Shown: one piece after another, positions 52,374-60,921 of the stretch | Numbering within the stretch: the stretch's first letter is position 1 | Layout: every line of letters starts with the position of its first letter | Source of the DNA: Rhizobiaceae bacterium | GTDB taxonomy: Bacteria; Pseudomonadota; Alphaproteobacteria; Rhizobiales; Rhizobiaceae | Length of the DNA stretch: 64,000 bases | Reading direction: 5' to 3' | Assembly: GCA_028281105.1 (NCBI GenBank) | Contig: JANQKQ010000025.1 | Span: 1 to 64,000 of the forward strand | Notes under the pieces: model-generated | Databases searched by the model: none | Told to the model about the DNA's origin: nothing | The model's input: only the letters and a program-made list of their open reading frames with translations | Position numbers and translations under genes: made by a program

Positions 52374-53717
52374 CTAGATGGTGCTTCCGTGGCTGCCTAA
52401 GGCGATATAGCGAACCTCATCGGCAAGATGTAAGTCCGACGACCTGAAGCTGTTCCAGAAATCATAGATGACCCCTGGCTGCGCCATTGTGGTCGACAAA
52501 TGTCCGATCGGCATTGCCGAAAACACCGGGTGGTTGTTCATGATCGCCACCAGGCTGCTTCCCGCAAACGCGGCCTCCAGTGTGTCGACCGGCTCCAGGC
52601 CGAACTCCTTGATTTCCGCCGGAGCGACCACCGCGTCGTAACCTCGAAACACCGCATCGGGGAAAGCATCGCGCAGCCGCTGCAGCACCGGGCGCGCCAT
52701 GGTGCCGCGCAGATCGTCCGTTGCCGGCCGGCCTTTGAACGCGATACCCATCAGCGCAATCACCGGGCGCTGCGGAAAACCGGAAAGCGAAGCCGTCGTG
52801 CCCTTGAGGAAATCCACCACCTCGGACGGCTGGCGCTCGTTGATCATGCGTGCGGCCATGGCGATCTCCGGCTCCACGCCGCGTTCGCGCAAACCTTCGG
52901 CCAGAATGTAGGGATCTTTCTCCAGACACGGACCGCCCACCGGACCGGGCATAGGGATGTTGGTCCGCGGGTAGCCGAGCTTTCCCGCGTCGATGACCTC
53001 GGCCGCGCTGACGCCAATCGCATCGCAGGCCCGCGCCACCTCGTTTGCGTAGGCGAACGCGACGTCGCGCTGGGCGTTGTCGATCAATTTGATCATCTCG
53101 GCCGTTTCCACATCGCTGACGCGCACCACGGTGGGGGTGAGAAACTGAAACAGTTGCGAGGACCGGACGGCGGCGGATGGCGTCATCCCGCCGACAATCT
53201 GCGGCAGTTGGCGAAGCTCCGTCAACGCCTTGCCTTCCAGTGTCCTTTCCGGGCAGAAGGCCAGCTCATAGCGCTTGCCGGATGCATCGAGTATCGGTGT
53301 CACGACGTTGCGCGTGGCGCCCAGTTTTACCGTCGAGCGCATGATGACCAGATCGCCATCGGCGATGTTGCGGGCGACTTCGCCGGCGACGCTCTCGATC
53401 ATGTCGAGGCGGGCCTCGCCTCGGGCGGAAAGCGGCGTTCCGACCGTGATGATGTAGACGGTGCCGTCCCACGATTGCGGCACTGTCTTGGCGTATTCGA
53501 AGTGGCCGGTCTTGATCACTCGTTGCAGGCGGTCTTCGAGTCCGGGCTCGTGGAAATGCGCCCTGCCCTTGGAGAGCTGGTCGAGAACCTCGTCACGGAT
53601 TTCCACGCCGAGCACCTTGAACCCCACATCGGCCATGGCCGCGGCGAGGGTGAGGCCGACATAGCCCAGGCCCAGCACACAGACTTTTTGATCCTTGAAA
53701 CCATCGACGCTGCTCAT
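52374..53717 (-). CDS. Nucleotide-sugar dehydrogenase (UDP-Glc/UDP-ManNAc dehydrogenase family), first copy
   Basis: A 447-residue NAD enzyme that oxidises C6 of a nucleotide sugar twice to a uronic acid. GLGYVG is at 16-21, ITVGTPL at about 90-96, FCPERTLEGKAL at about 154-164, and the catalytic cysteine in GGPCLEKDPY (Cys264, with Lys267 and Asp268). RTLEGKALTELRQLPQIVGG is closer to the WecC (ManNAc) type than to UDP-glucose dehydrogenase. It differs from the second dehydrogenase at 55889, so two uronic acids are possible. Confidence 0.89.
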   Translation of the reverse strand: MSSVDGFKDQKVCVLGLGYVGLTLAAAMADVGFKVLGVEIRDEVLDQLSKGRAHFHEPGLEDRLQRVIKTGHFEYAKTVPQSWDGTVYIITVGTPLSARGEARLDMIESVAGEVARNIADGDLVIMRSTVKLGATRNVVTPILDASGKRYELAFCPERTLEGKALTELRQLPQIVGGMTPSAAVRSSQLFQFLTPTVVRVSDVETAEMIKLIDNAQRDVAFAYANEVARACDAIGVSAAEVIDAGKLGYPRTNIPMPGPVGGPCLEKDPYILAEGLRERGVEPEIAMAARMINERQPSEVVDFLKGTTASLSGFPQRPVIALMGIAFKGRPATDDLRGTMARPVLQRLRDAFPDAVFRGYDAVVAPAEIKEFGLEPVDTLEAAFAGSSLVAIMNNHPVFSAMPIGHLSTTMAQPGVIYDFWNSFRSSDLHLADEVRYIALGSHGSTI

Positions 53718-53784
53718 GATCTAGACAAACGCCTCCAAGAAGCCGCGTTCCCGGTTTCGGCGGCCAGGTCGAACTCTCGGCCGC

Positions 53785-54885
53785 CTATTGGCCATCGCTA
53801 CCGACCTCGTAGCCGTGCTGTTTCATCAAATGGTCCCGCTCGGCCAGTTTCAGGTCCTCGCGCGCCATCTGGCTCACGAGTTCCTCGAAGCTGGTCTTCG
53901 GCACCCAACCGAGTTTTTCTCTCGCTTTTTGCGGGTCGCCCAACAGAGATTCCACTTCCGTCGGTCTGAAATAGCGGGGATCGACTCTGACAATGGGGCT
54001 GCCGTCACCGCCGTTGAGCGCGCCTACCTCGTCGACGCCGCGGCCGCTCCAGTCGATTTTCAACTCCAGTTCGCCGGCGGCCGCGTCGACGAAGTCGCGC
54101 ACGCTGTGCTGCTCGCCGGTGGCGATGACGAAGTCGTCGGGTTGTTCCTGCTGCAGCATCAGCCACTGCATCTCGACATAGTCGCGCGCGTGACCCCAGT
54201 CGCGCTTCGCATCGAGATTGCCCAGGTACAGGCAATCCTGCAGCCCGAGCTTAATTCTGGCCAGTGCCCTGGTTATCTTGCGCGTGACAAATGTCTCACC
54301 GCGAATGGGGCTCTCATGGTTGAACAAGATCCCGTTGCACGCATAGATGCCGTAGGCTTCCCGGTAGTTGACCGTAATCCAGTAGGCGTACAGTTTTGCC
54401 GCCGCGTAGGGGCTGCGCGGATAGAACGGCGTGGTCTCGGACTGCGGGACTTGTCGGGCGTTGCCGAACATCTCGGAGGTGCTGGCCTGATAGAACCGGG
54501 TCCTTGCTTCGAGCCCTAATATCCGGATCGCCTCCAGCAGACGCAGGGCGCCAAGCGCATCGGAGTTCGCGGTGTATTCGGGTTCCTCGAAACTCACAGC
54601 GACGTGCGACTGGGCGGCGAGGTTGTAGATCTCGTCGGGCTGGACCTGCTGAATAATACGGATGAGGCTGGTGCTGTCCGTCAGGTCTCCGTGATGCAGG
54701 AAGAAACGCACATTGTCTTCATGCTGGTCGCGATAGAGATGATCGATCCGGTCCGTGTTGAACAGGCTAGTGCGGCGCTTGATGCCGTGGACGATATAGC
54801 CCTTGTCGAGAAGGAATTCCGCCAGATAGGCGCCATCCTGTCCGGTGACGCCGGTTATCAGGGCCGTCTTTGCCTCACCGGTCAT
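53785..54885 (-). CDS. gmd: GDP-mannose 4,6-dehydratase
   Basis: A 366-residue extended SDR that makes GDP-4-keto-6-deoxymannose. NADP loop [16 protein letters not shown] (14-29), ASTSEMFG with the catalytic Thr/Glu pair, and [19 protein letters not shown] with the catalytic Tyr-Lys are all intact. [20 protein letters not shown] is a further Gmd hallmark. It uses the GDP-mannose from ManC. It overlaps the GDP-fucose synthase gene by 11 bp, giving the standard two-step fucose pathway, though its product could also be drawn into the C-methylated branch. Confidence 0.97.
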   Translation of the reverse strand: MTGEAKTALITGVTGQDGAYLAEFLLDKGYIVHGIKRRTSLFNTDRIDHLYRDQHEDNVRFFLHHGDLTDSTSLIRIIQQVQPDEIYNLAAQSHVAVSFEEPEYTANSDALGALRLLEAIRILGLEARTRFYQASTSEMFGNARQVPQSETTPFYPRSPYAAAKLYAYWITVNYREAYGIYACNGILFNHESPIRGETFVTRKITRALARIKLGLQDCLYLGNLDAKRDWGHARDYVEMQWLMLQQEQPDDFVIATGEQHSVRDFVDAAAGELELKIDWSGRGVDEVGALNGGDGSPIVRVDPRYFRPTEVESLLGDPQKAREKLGWVPKTSFEELVSQMAREDLKLAERDHLMKQHGYEVGSDGQ

Positions 54886-55858
54886 CGACGTGTCTCCTCA
54901 GGAAATCTTCGTAAGCCAGCGCCAAGCCTTCTCCCAACTCGACCTGCGGTTGCCATCCAAGACCACGAAGGCGCCTGTCGTCCAACAGCTTGCGTGGCAT
55001 GCCGTCGGGCTTGGAAGTATCGAATTGGATCGTTCCGGTGAACCCCACGGCCCGCGCGATCAGTTCGGCGAGTTCGCCTATGGTGACCTCGTGGCCGTTG
55101 CCGATGTTGAGATGGTTTTGTCCCTCGGCGAGGTTGGCGGCGTAGGTGGCCCGATCCAGGTTCATCACGTGGATGCAAGCTGCGGCCATGTCGTCCACAT
55201 ACAGGAATTCGCGGCGCGGCGTGCCGGTGCCCCAGACCGAAACGCTGGCGTCGTTTGCGAGCTTGGCCTCATGGAAACGCCGGATAAGCCCCGGCACCAC
55301 GTGGCTGTTTTGCGGGTGGTAGTTGTCGCCGGGCCCATACAGGTTGGTCGGCATGACGCACCGATAGTCCACCCCATCGGTGTCGCCATATTGCCGATTG
55401 TAGCTGTCGCACAGGTTCATGCCGGCGATCTTGGCAATTGCATAAGGGGCGTTGGTGGGCTCCAGAGCCCCGGCGAGCAATGCCTCTTCGGGCATCGGCT
55501 GTTCCGCCAGCCTGGGATAGATGCACGCCGACCCCAGAAACAGCAGTTTCTTGATCCCGGCGCGAAACGCGCCATGGATGACGTTGGCCTCGATCATGAG
55601 ATTTTCGTAGATGAAGTCGGCCGGGTACGTGTTGTTCGCTCCAATACCTCCGACCTTGGCGGCGGCGAGGTAGATTTCGTCGGGGCGTTCCTTATCGAGA
55701 AGGGCGTGCACCGACGATTGTTCGGTGAGATCGAGTTGCGAGTGAGTGAGCTGGAGCAGCCGGTTCTGCGGGTGGCCTGAAGCCAACAGCAGGCGGGTGA
55801 GCGCCGAGCCGACCATGCCGCGATGACCCGCGACGTAGATTTTTCCGTGCTCAGTCAA
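54875..55858 (-). CDS. fcl: GDP-L-fucose synthase
   Basis: A 327-residue epimerase-reductase that converts GDP-4-keto-6-deoxymannose to GDP-L-fucose with [16 protein letters not shown] (10-20) binds the cofactor, [10 protein letters not shown] holds the catalytic Ser and Cys, [20 protein letters not shown] holds Tyr-x3-Lys, and [17 protein letters not shown] is the substrate block. The catalytic Cys-His pair typical of WcaG looks intact. It lies between gmd and a nucleotide-sugar dehydrogenase gene. Confidence 0.96.
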   Translation of the reverse strand: MTEHGKIYVAGHRGMVGSALTRLLLASGHPQNRLLQLTHSQLDLTEQSSVHALLDKERPDEIYLAAAKVGGIGANNTYPADFIYENLMIEANVIHGAFRAGIKKLLFLGSACIYPRLAEQPMPEEALLAGALEPTNAPYAIAKIAGMNLCDSYNRQYGDTDGVDYRCVMPTNLYGPGDNYHPQNSHVVPGLIRRFHEAKLANDASVSVWGTGTPRREFLYVDDMAAACIHVMNLDRATYAANLAEGQNHLNIGNGHEVTIGELAELIARAVGFTGTIQFDTSKPDGMPRKLLDDRRLRGLGWQPQVELGEGLALAYEDFLRRHVDDR

Positions 55859-55888
55859 TTTCTGGACTTCCGGTATCGGCGTCGGGTT

Positions 55889-57166
55889 TCACAGTCGCAG
55901 GTCGGCGTCCTGCCGGCCGAGAATGTATTTCAGGTCGTAGATGACATGATTGGCCTTGCCCAGTCGCCGCAACGCGTCGGCGCCCATCTGCCTGAACTGG
56001 TCGTGGGCGACTGCGAGGATGATGGCGTCATACGCGCCTTCGTCCGGTTCATCGATGACGTCGATGCCGTATTCGCGTTGCGCATGGCCGTCATTCACCC
56101 AGGGGTCGAACACATCGACCTTGCATTGATATTCGAGCAGCTCTTCGACGATATCCACCACCTTGGTATTGCGGATATCGGGACAGTTCTCCTTGAACGT
56201 GAAGCCCATGACGAGCACTTTGGCCCCGTTGACCGGGATGTCGCGCGTGGCCATCTGCTTGACGAGCTGGGTGACCACATGGGCCGCCATCGCGTCGTTG
56301 ATGCGCCGGCCGGCCAGAATGACTTCCGGATTGTGGCCGATCGCCTGCGCCTTGTGGGTGAGGTAGTATGGGTCGACGCCGATGCAGTGTCCGCCCACCA
56401 GGCCGGGCCGGTACGACTGGAAGTTCCATTTGCTCTCGGCAGCTTTCAACACCGCCTCGGTGTCGAGGCCGATGCGGTTGAAGATCAGCGCCAGTTCGTT
56501 GATCAAAGCGATATTGAGATCGCGCTGGGTGTTTTCGATGACCTTTGCCGCTTCGGCCACCCTGATGCTCTCGGCGCGGTGGGTGCCGGCGGTGATGATC
56601 TCGCGATAGAGCGCGTCGACCAGATCGGCCACCTGCGGCGTGGAACCGGAGGTGACCTTCTTGATGTCCGGCAGGCGGTGCTTCTTGTCACCGGGATTGA
56701 TGCGCTCGGAGCTGTAGCCGCAATAGAAGTCGGTGTTGAACGTCAGGCCCGAAACCCGCTCCAGGATCGGCACGCAGTCTTCCTCGGTCGCGCCGGGATA
56801 GACGGTGGATTCGTAGATCACCAGATCGCCGGGGCGCAGGAGCCCGCCAACGGTTTTCGATGCCTCGAACAGCAGGGTGAGATCGGGTTGCTTGTCCTCG
56901 CTGATCGGCGTGGGAACCGTGATGATGTAGCAATTGCAACCGGCGAGGTCTTCGGCGCTGTTGGTGAACCGCAGATGGCGCGCGCGGGAGAGTTCTTGCG
57001 CGGTGGTCTCGAGATTGACGTCGATACCCGATTTGAGCGCCTCGATGCGCTCGCCGCTTACATCGAAACCGACCACCGGCCGCCGTTTGGCGAACTCAAC
57101 GGCGAGCGGCAGGCCGACATAACCCAGCCCGACGACCGCGATCCTGATGTCGGCGAGATCGATCAT
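55889..57166 (-). CDS. Nucleotide-sugar dehydrogenase (UDP-GlcNAc/GalNAc 6-dehydrogenase type, WbpO/TviB-like), second copy
   Basis: A 425-residue NAD enzyme. GLGYVG at 13-18, [17 protein letters not shown], and the catalytic [16 protein letters not shown] are the marks of the TviB/WbpO group, which makes UDP-GalNAcA or UDP-GlcNAc[19 protein letters not shown] is another group block. ATG 57166 overlaps the stop of the epimerase gene (ATGA); much longer in-frame extensions upstream cover that gene and are rejected. Together with the epimerase at 57163, it would supply galacto- or gluco-uronic sugars. Confidence 0.91.
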   Translation of the reverse strand: MIDLADIRIAVVGLGYVGLPLAVEFAKRRPVVGFDVSGERIEALKSGIDVNLETTAQELSRARHLRFTNSAEDLAGCNCYIITVPTPISEDKQPDLTLLFEASKTVGGLLRPGDLVIYESTVYPGATEEDCVPILERVSGLTFNTDFYCGYSSERINPGDKKHRLPDIKKVTSGSTPQVADLVDALYREIITAGTHRAESIRVAEAAKVIENTQRDLNIALINELALIFNRIGLDTEAVLKAAESKWNFQSYRPGLVGGHCIGVDPYYLTHKAQAIGHNPEVILAGRRINDAMAAHVVTQLVKQMATRDIPVNGAKVLVMGFTFKENCPDIRNTKVVDIVEELLEYQCKVDVFDPWVNDGHAQREYGIDVIDEPDEGAYDAIILAVAHDQFRQMGADALRRLGKANHVIYDLKYILGRQDADLRL

Positions 57167-58176
57167 CGAGCTACTTCGTAATAGGACAGATACCAGTCGA
57201 CGAAGCGCTCGATCCCGACTTCGACGGTAGTCACGGGCCGGTAGTCGAACTGCTCGACGAGATCGTCGATGTCGGCGCAGGTTTCCGGCATATCGCCGGG
57301 CTGCATCGGCAGCATCTGCTTTTCGGCCGTTCGGCCCAACACCCGTTCGAGTTCGCCGATATATTTCATCAGCTCGACCGGCCGGTTGTTGCCGATGTTG
57401 TAGACGCGCCAGGGCGCCATCGACGTGCCGGGGTCCGGACGGTCGCCTTTCCAGGCAGCGGCCGGCGCGGCGGGCCGGTCCAGGACCCGGATCGTGCCTT
57501 CGACGATGTCGTCGACATAGGTGAAGTCGCGGCGGTGCTGGCCGTGATTGAACACCGGGATGGGTTCGCCGGCCAGGATCGCGGCGGTGAACTTGAACAA
57601 GGCCATGTCCGGGCGGCCCCACGGGCCATAGACGGTGAAGAAACGCAGGCCCGTGGTCGGCAGGCCGTGAATATGGCTGTAGGCGTGCGCCATCAGCTCG
57701 TTGGACTTCTTGCTGGCGGCGTAAAGGTTCAGCGGGTGGTCCACATTGTGGTGGACGGAGAACGGGGTGGTCGTGTTGGCGCCGTAGACGCTGGAGCTGC
57801 TGGCATAAACCAGATGCTCGACGCCGATGTCGCGGCAGCCTTCCAGAATATGGGCAAAACCGACGATGTTGCTGTTGATGTAGGCAAGCGGGTTTTCAAG
57901 CGAGTACCGTACGCCGGCCTGGGCGGCCAGGTTGACCACGCGCTTGGGCTTGTGGGTGGCGAACGCATCGGCGACGGCCTCGCGATCGGCGATGTCGAGC
58001 CGCAGATGCGTATAAGCGGCATGCTCCGCGTTGCGCGCCAGCCGGGCTTCCTTGATGGCCGGATCGTAATAGTCGTTGTGGTTGTCGATGCCGATGACCG
58101 GGTCGCCACGCTCCAGCAATCGCAGACAAAGCGCAGAACCGATAAACCCGGCCGCTCCCGTCACCAGGATGCTCAT
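57163..58176 (-). CDS. UDP-glucuronate 4-epimerase family protein
   Basis: A 337-residue extended [11 protein letters not shown] is at 7-14, [11 protein letters not shown] is the Ser block, and [18 protein letters not shown] gives Tyr-x3-Lys. [16 protein letters not shown] and [19 protein letters not shown] are hallmarks of the UDP-GlcA 4-epimerase (LpsL/Gla) group, which forms UDP-GalA. It is coupled to the dehydrogenase gene by a 4-bp overlap, so uronic acids of both configurations may be made. It follows the first glycosyltransferase by 104 bp. Confidence 0.93.
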   Translation of the reverse strand: MSILVTGAAGFIGSALCLRLLERGDPVIGIDNHNDYYDPAIKEARLARNAEHAAYTHLRLDIADREAVADAFATHKPKRVVNLAAQAGVRYSLENPLAYINSNIVGFAHILEGCRDIGVEHLVYASSSSVYGANTTTPFSVHHNVDHPLNLYAASKKSNELMAHAYSHIHGLPTTGLRFFTVYGPWGRPDMALFKFTAAILAGEPIPVFNHGQHRRDFTYVDDIVEGTIRVLDRPAAPAAAWKGDRPDPGTSMAPWRVYNIGNNRPVELMKYIGELERVLGRTAEKQMLPMQPGDMPETCADIDDLVEQFDYRPVTTVEVGIERFVDWYLSYYEVAR

Positions 58177-58280
58177 CTTGGTTTCGCCTCCTTGCGGGCG
58201 TCGGTCGATGTTCCAACGCCGCGGCTTGCCAGATCACTCACCGGAGCTTCCCCCGCAACGCTGGATTAAGTGACGACGTC

Positions 58281-59438
58281 TCATAGCGAGCCGTAGAGCA
58301 TGAGCGTGCGCTCAATCACATGCTCGCGCGAGAAGCCGTCGAGAATTCTTCGCCGGCCCTCGGCGCCGAGTTTCCTGCGCCGCTTGGCATCGCCGACCAA
58401 TTCCTCGATCGCGTCCGCCAGCGCTTCCGGGTCCTTGGCGGGCACGACCAGGCCGTTGACGCCGTCTTCCACCACTTCCAGACAGCCGGGATTATCGCTG
58501 CAAACGATCGCCCGGCCGCATGAGGCCGCCTCCAGCAGCGACAGCGGAACCCCCTCGCCGTAGTAGGTCGGCAGGCAGGCGATATGGGAGGTTGCCCAGA
58601 CCTGTTCGATGTCGCTACGCCAGCCCCACCACTCCACATTGTCGGCCTTCGCCCATTCGCGGACCGTGCGATCGCTCACCGAACGCGGATTGCGTGCATC
58701 GGGTTCACCGACCAGGGTTATCACGCAGTCCACTGCGCGTTTGGCGAGCAGTTCGGCGGCCTTGACCAGGTCACCGACCCCCTTCTCCCACAACAGCCGG
58801 GAAACGAAAGCAATGCGAACCGGTCCGGCGGGCTCCGGCGACGGGGCAAATCGCCTAGTATCAACGCCGGAGCCGCGGATGAGAACCAGCTTGCCGCGCC
58901 GCAGGCCCATCTTGTCGATCAAGGTCTTCCAGTCCGCCTGGTTTTGCACGATTACCCGCCCATGATTTGCCTTCAGCGCGATCTTCGTCGCCCAGCGCGC
59001 CAGCGGCTGCAACGCGCGATAGACGCCTCTCGTTTCCGCCGAGTTGAGATAACCCAGCCCCATGAAGGCATTCACCACGGCGGGAACGCCGGCGAGTCTT
59101 GCCGCGATCGAACCATACAGAACCGGTTTCAGCGCCACGTGATGGACGACCTGCGGCCTGGCGCTGCGATAGATGCGAAACAAGCGCCACAGCACGCCCA
59201 GATCGGCCAGCAGGTTGAGGCCGCTGCGCTGGAAATTGAGCGGGTAGAGATGGAAACCCTCACCTTCGATAATGTGTCCGTGCGCGCTGACCCGCGTGGC
59301 CACCGCGACCTCATAGCCGGCATCGCGCAGGGCGCGCGCGATCGGCAGGCGGTGCGAGCAGAAATACCAGTCCTCGGTCACCGCAAAGATCACGCGCGTT
59401 GGGCCCGAGCCGGCCGGGGCGCTGGAATCCGCCGACAT
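58281..59438 (-). CDS. Glycosyltransferase family 4, first structural gene of the polysaccharide operon
   Basis: A 385-residue GT-B enzyme. FAVTEDWYFCSHRLPIARAL is typical of the WbpX/PglA-like group. RIAFVSRLLWEKGVGDLVKA and PTYYGEGVPLSLLEAASCGR give the donor site with the E-x7-E motif; PTYYGEG suggests a GalNAc- or FucNAc-transferring PglA-like enzyme. ATG 59438 is chosen because the in-frame extension to 59522 is not family-like. It stands first after the 215-bp leader that follows the NusG-like gene. It may add the first sugar after priming. Confidence 0.89.
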   Translation of the reverse strand: MSADSSAPAGSGPTRVIFAVTEDWYFCSHRLPIARALRDAGYEVAVATRVSAHGHIIEGEGFHLYPLNFQRSGLNLLADLGVLWRLFRIYRSARPQVVHHVALKPVLYGSIAARLAGVPAVVNAFMGLGYLNSAETRGVYRALQPLARWATKIALKANHGRVIVQNQADWKTLIDKMGLRRGKLVLIRGSGVDTRRFAPSPEPAGPVRIAFVSRLLWEKGVGDLVKAAELLAKRAVDCVITLVGEPDARNPRSVSDRTVREWAKADNVEWWGWRSDIEQVWATSHIACLPTYYGEGVPLSLLEAASCGRAIVCSDNPGCLEVVEDGVNGLVVPAKDPEALADAIEELVGDAKRRRKLGAEGRRRILDGFSREHVIERTLMLYGSL

Positions 59439-59653
59439 CAGAGGCTGCGGCCACTTGATCCGCGCAATGAGATGAACCGGGCGAACTTCACCAAGACCGG
59501 GCCACCACAAGCCGTTCGACAAAGAGCTGTTCGGGGAAATAACGGATTGAAGATCAACCCTGCATAGTTACCACACTGCGGGTGAATCGGTGGTACCCAC
59601 AGTTACAAATTTCCAGGCGGTTGTTATCACGTTCAAAAATTGAACGCAATCGT
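59439..59653 (-). promoter_or_regulatory. Leader of the polysaccharide operon, with operator palindrome and RNA hairpin
   Basis: A 215-bp non-coding gap between the NusG-like gene and the first glycosyltransferase. A possible promoter is TTGAAC (59636-59631), 17 bp, GAAATT (59613-59608), overlapping the palindrome at 59630-59646. Downstream, the transcript can form a hairpin from 59595-59602 with 59576-59583 (8 bp with one G-U pair, 11-nt loop). A hairpin in the leader of a long operon that starts with a NusG/RfaH-like gene is a natural candidate for an antitermination loading site. No exact ops (GGCGGTAG) sequence is present. Confidence 0.5.
59630..59646. promoter_or_regulatory. Operator palindrome, copy 1
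   Basis: CGTTCAA-AAA-TTGAACG: 7-bp arms around a 3-bp centre. The same sequence, with only its last two arm bases changed, recurs at 60819-60835 before the regulator gene. The two sites lie about 1.2 kb apart in the same orientation. I infer it is the binding site of the winged-helix protein encoded at 60181. Confidence 0.75.
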
Positions 59654-60184
59654 TTATTGGTGCGCCAGGGACCAGGTATCCTGCTGGATGCGCACCTCGC
59701 GACCCATGATGTCCAACAGCAGCCAGACCCGGTCCTTCTCGGGTATGGAAAGGACGGTCGCGATGAGATTTTCGAAAGGGCCATCGAGGATTTTCACGTT
59801 CGCGCCCGGTTCCAGGGCAGGCGCGACCGCTTGTTGCAATCGTCCTGCCGCCTCATAGGCCCGCAGCTTCTCGATGAAGCCTTCGGGCATGAAACCCAGG
59901 TTCTCGCGGAAGCGCACCACCGAACGCACGCCGACCGTCGAAAGCAGCGGCCGCCATTGAAACCGATCCTCGTCAAGCCGGACGAATACGTAGGAGGGAA
60001 AAAGCGGGCGGAGGACCTGCTCGGTCTTGCGCGCGTGCCGGCGCAGGCGCGCGATCATCGGGCAATAGGCGTCGTAGCCCTGGCGGGCGATGTTGGCGAT
60101 CGCGGTGTTTTCCTGGTGCGCCCTGGTATAGAGCGCGATCCAGCCCAGCCGCCGGGCCTGCTGATTGCTCGTCACCACGTTCAT
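59654..60184 (-). CDS. NusG-like transcription antitermination factor (RfaH-like paralogue)
   Basis: A 176-residue specialised NusG. WIALYTRAHQENTAIANIARQGY starts the NGN domain, LFPSYVFVRLD is its core block, and LEPGANVKILDGPFENLIATVL (about 124-145) is the KOW loop. As in RfaH-type paralogues, it sits in a polysaccharide locus rather than with secE-rplK, so it should act on the operon that begins next. The start overlaps the regulator stop as ATGA. Residues 100-120 between NGN and KOW look helical, which might allow a domain rearrangement, but that is inference. Confidence 0.9.
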   Translation of the reverse strand: MNVVTSNQQARRLGWIALYTRAHQENTAIANIARQGYDAYCPMIARLRRHARKTEQVLRPLFPSYVFVRLDEDRFQWRPLLSTVGVRSVVRFRENLGFMPEGFIEKLRAYEAAGRLQQAVAPALEPGANVKILDGPFENLIATVLSIPEKDRVWLLLDIMGREVRIQQDTWSLAHQ

Positions 60185-60789
60185 CGCAGGAATCCGGGAA
60201 CGAGGAAGCGCGAGGGATCAAGTCCCAGCTCTGTGGTCACCTGGTCGTCGCCGATCAGTTCCTCGGACGACAGGTACTGGCATACGACCGCCGCGTCGAT
60301 GTCGGGAGCGGCCCTGCGCAGGTCATCGACGCCGATGACCGGCGGCAGGCCGTCGCGCTGTTCGTGCGAGGTGTAGTGGTCGATGACGGCGACGACCGTA
60401 GGCCGGGAGTATCTGCCTGCCACCATCAGCGCCAGTTCGGTGAGCTCGGTGTCGCCCACCAGAGCTATGCGGCTCCACCCCTCGCTCTGGCACCGGCGAA
60501 ACAGATCGTCATAGTTCTCCCGCCCCTTGCGGAAGATCTCGAAGCCGGCCTGCAGATAGCTGGCGGTAAGCCTGGTTTTTTCGCTGAAGCCGTCAGGCGT
60601 GAGATAGTAGAGATAGCGGCGCACCGGAGCCTGCTGTAGTTTGATCAACCCCTTGGTGACGCAGCGCTTCACGTGCCAGTTGATCATTCCGACCGAGATG
60701 CCGACCTCCTCGGCCAACCGCTTCTGCGAAATGGCCGGGTCGCGGTCGATCTCTTCGAGTATCTTGCGGGTTATTTCCTGATGTGCCAT
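60181..60789 (-). CDS. Winged-helix transcriptional regulator of exopolysaccharide genes, with Rossmann-like C-terminal domain
   Basis: A 202-residue protein. Residues about 8-75 are a winged HTH of the MarR/ArsR-like EPS-associated type (ISQKRLAEEVGISVGMINWHVKR holds the recognition helix). Residues about 95-200 look like a small alpha/beta nucleotide-binding fold: RIALVGDTELTELALMVAG resembles a glycine-containing dinucleotide loop and VVAVIDHYTSHEQRDGLPPV the next strand. ATG 60789 fits the usual start; a longer frame to 60825 covers the operator. It is coupled to the NusG-like gene and preceded by the palindrome at 60819, so autoregulation is likely. Confidence 0.85.
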   Translation of the reverse strand: MAHQEITRKILEEIDRDPAISQKRLAEEVGISVGMINWHVKRCVTKGLIKLQQAPVRRYLYYLTPDGFSEKTRLTASYLQAGFEIFRKGRENYDDLFRRCQSEGWSRIALVGDTELTELALMVAGRYSRPTVVAVIDHYTSHEQRDGLPPVIGVDDLRRAAPDIDAAVVCQYLSSEELIGDDQVTTELGLDPSRFLVPGFLR

Positions 60790-60818
60790 TGGCAGCCACG
60801 CGCGGGATACGCATACCA

Positions 60819-60835
60819 CGTTCAAAAATTGAATA
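60819..60835. promoter_or_regulatory. Operator palindrome, copy 2
   Basis: CGTTCAAAAATTGAATA, identical to the site at 59630-59646 except for the last two bases. It ends 30 bp upstream of the regulator start and lies just downstream of a plausible promoter (60843-60871), so bound regulator would block transcription of its own cassette. Confidence 0.72.
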
Positions 60836-60842
60836 CTGGCTG

Positions 60843-60871
60843 AGATAGGCTGAACGGACCTGGCCTGTCAA
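60843..60871 (-). promoter_or_regulatory. Putative promoter of the regulator / NusG-like cassette
   Basis: A perfect -35 TTGACA (60871-60866) is followed after 17 bp by CTATCT (60848-60843) as a weak -10. Transcription would start near the palindrome at 60819-60835. Read by eye only. Confidence 0.4.
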
Positions 60872-60921
60872 GGCTGTGTGGCGCGTTTGGTAAACCCGGA
60901 TGTCGTCTAACGGCGGCCGCC

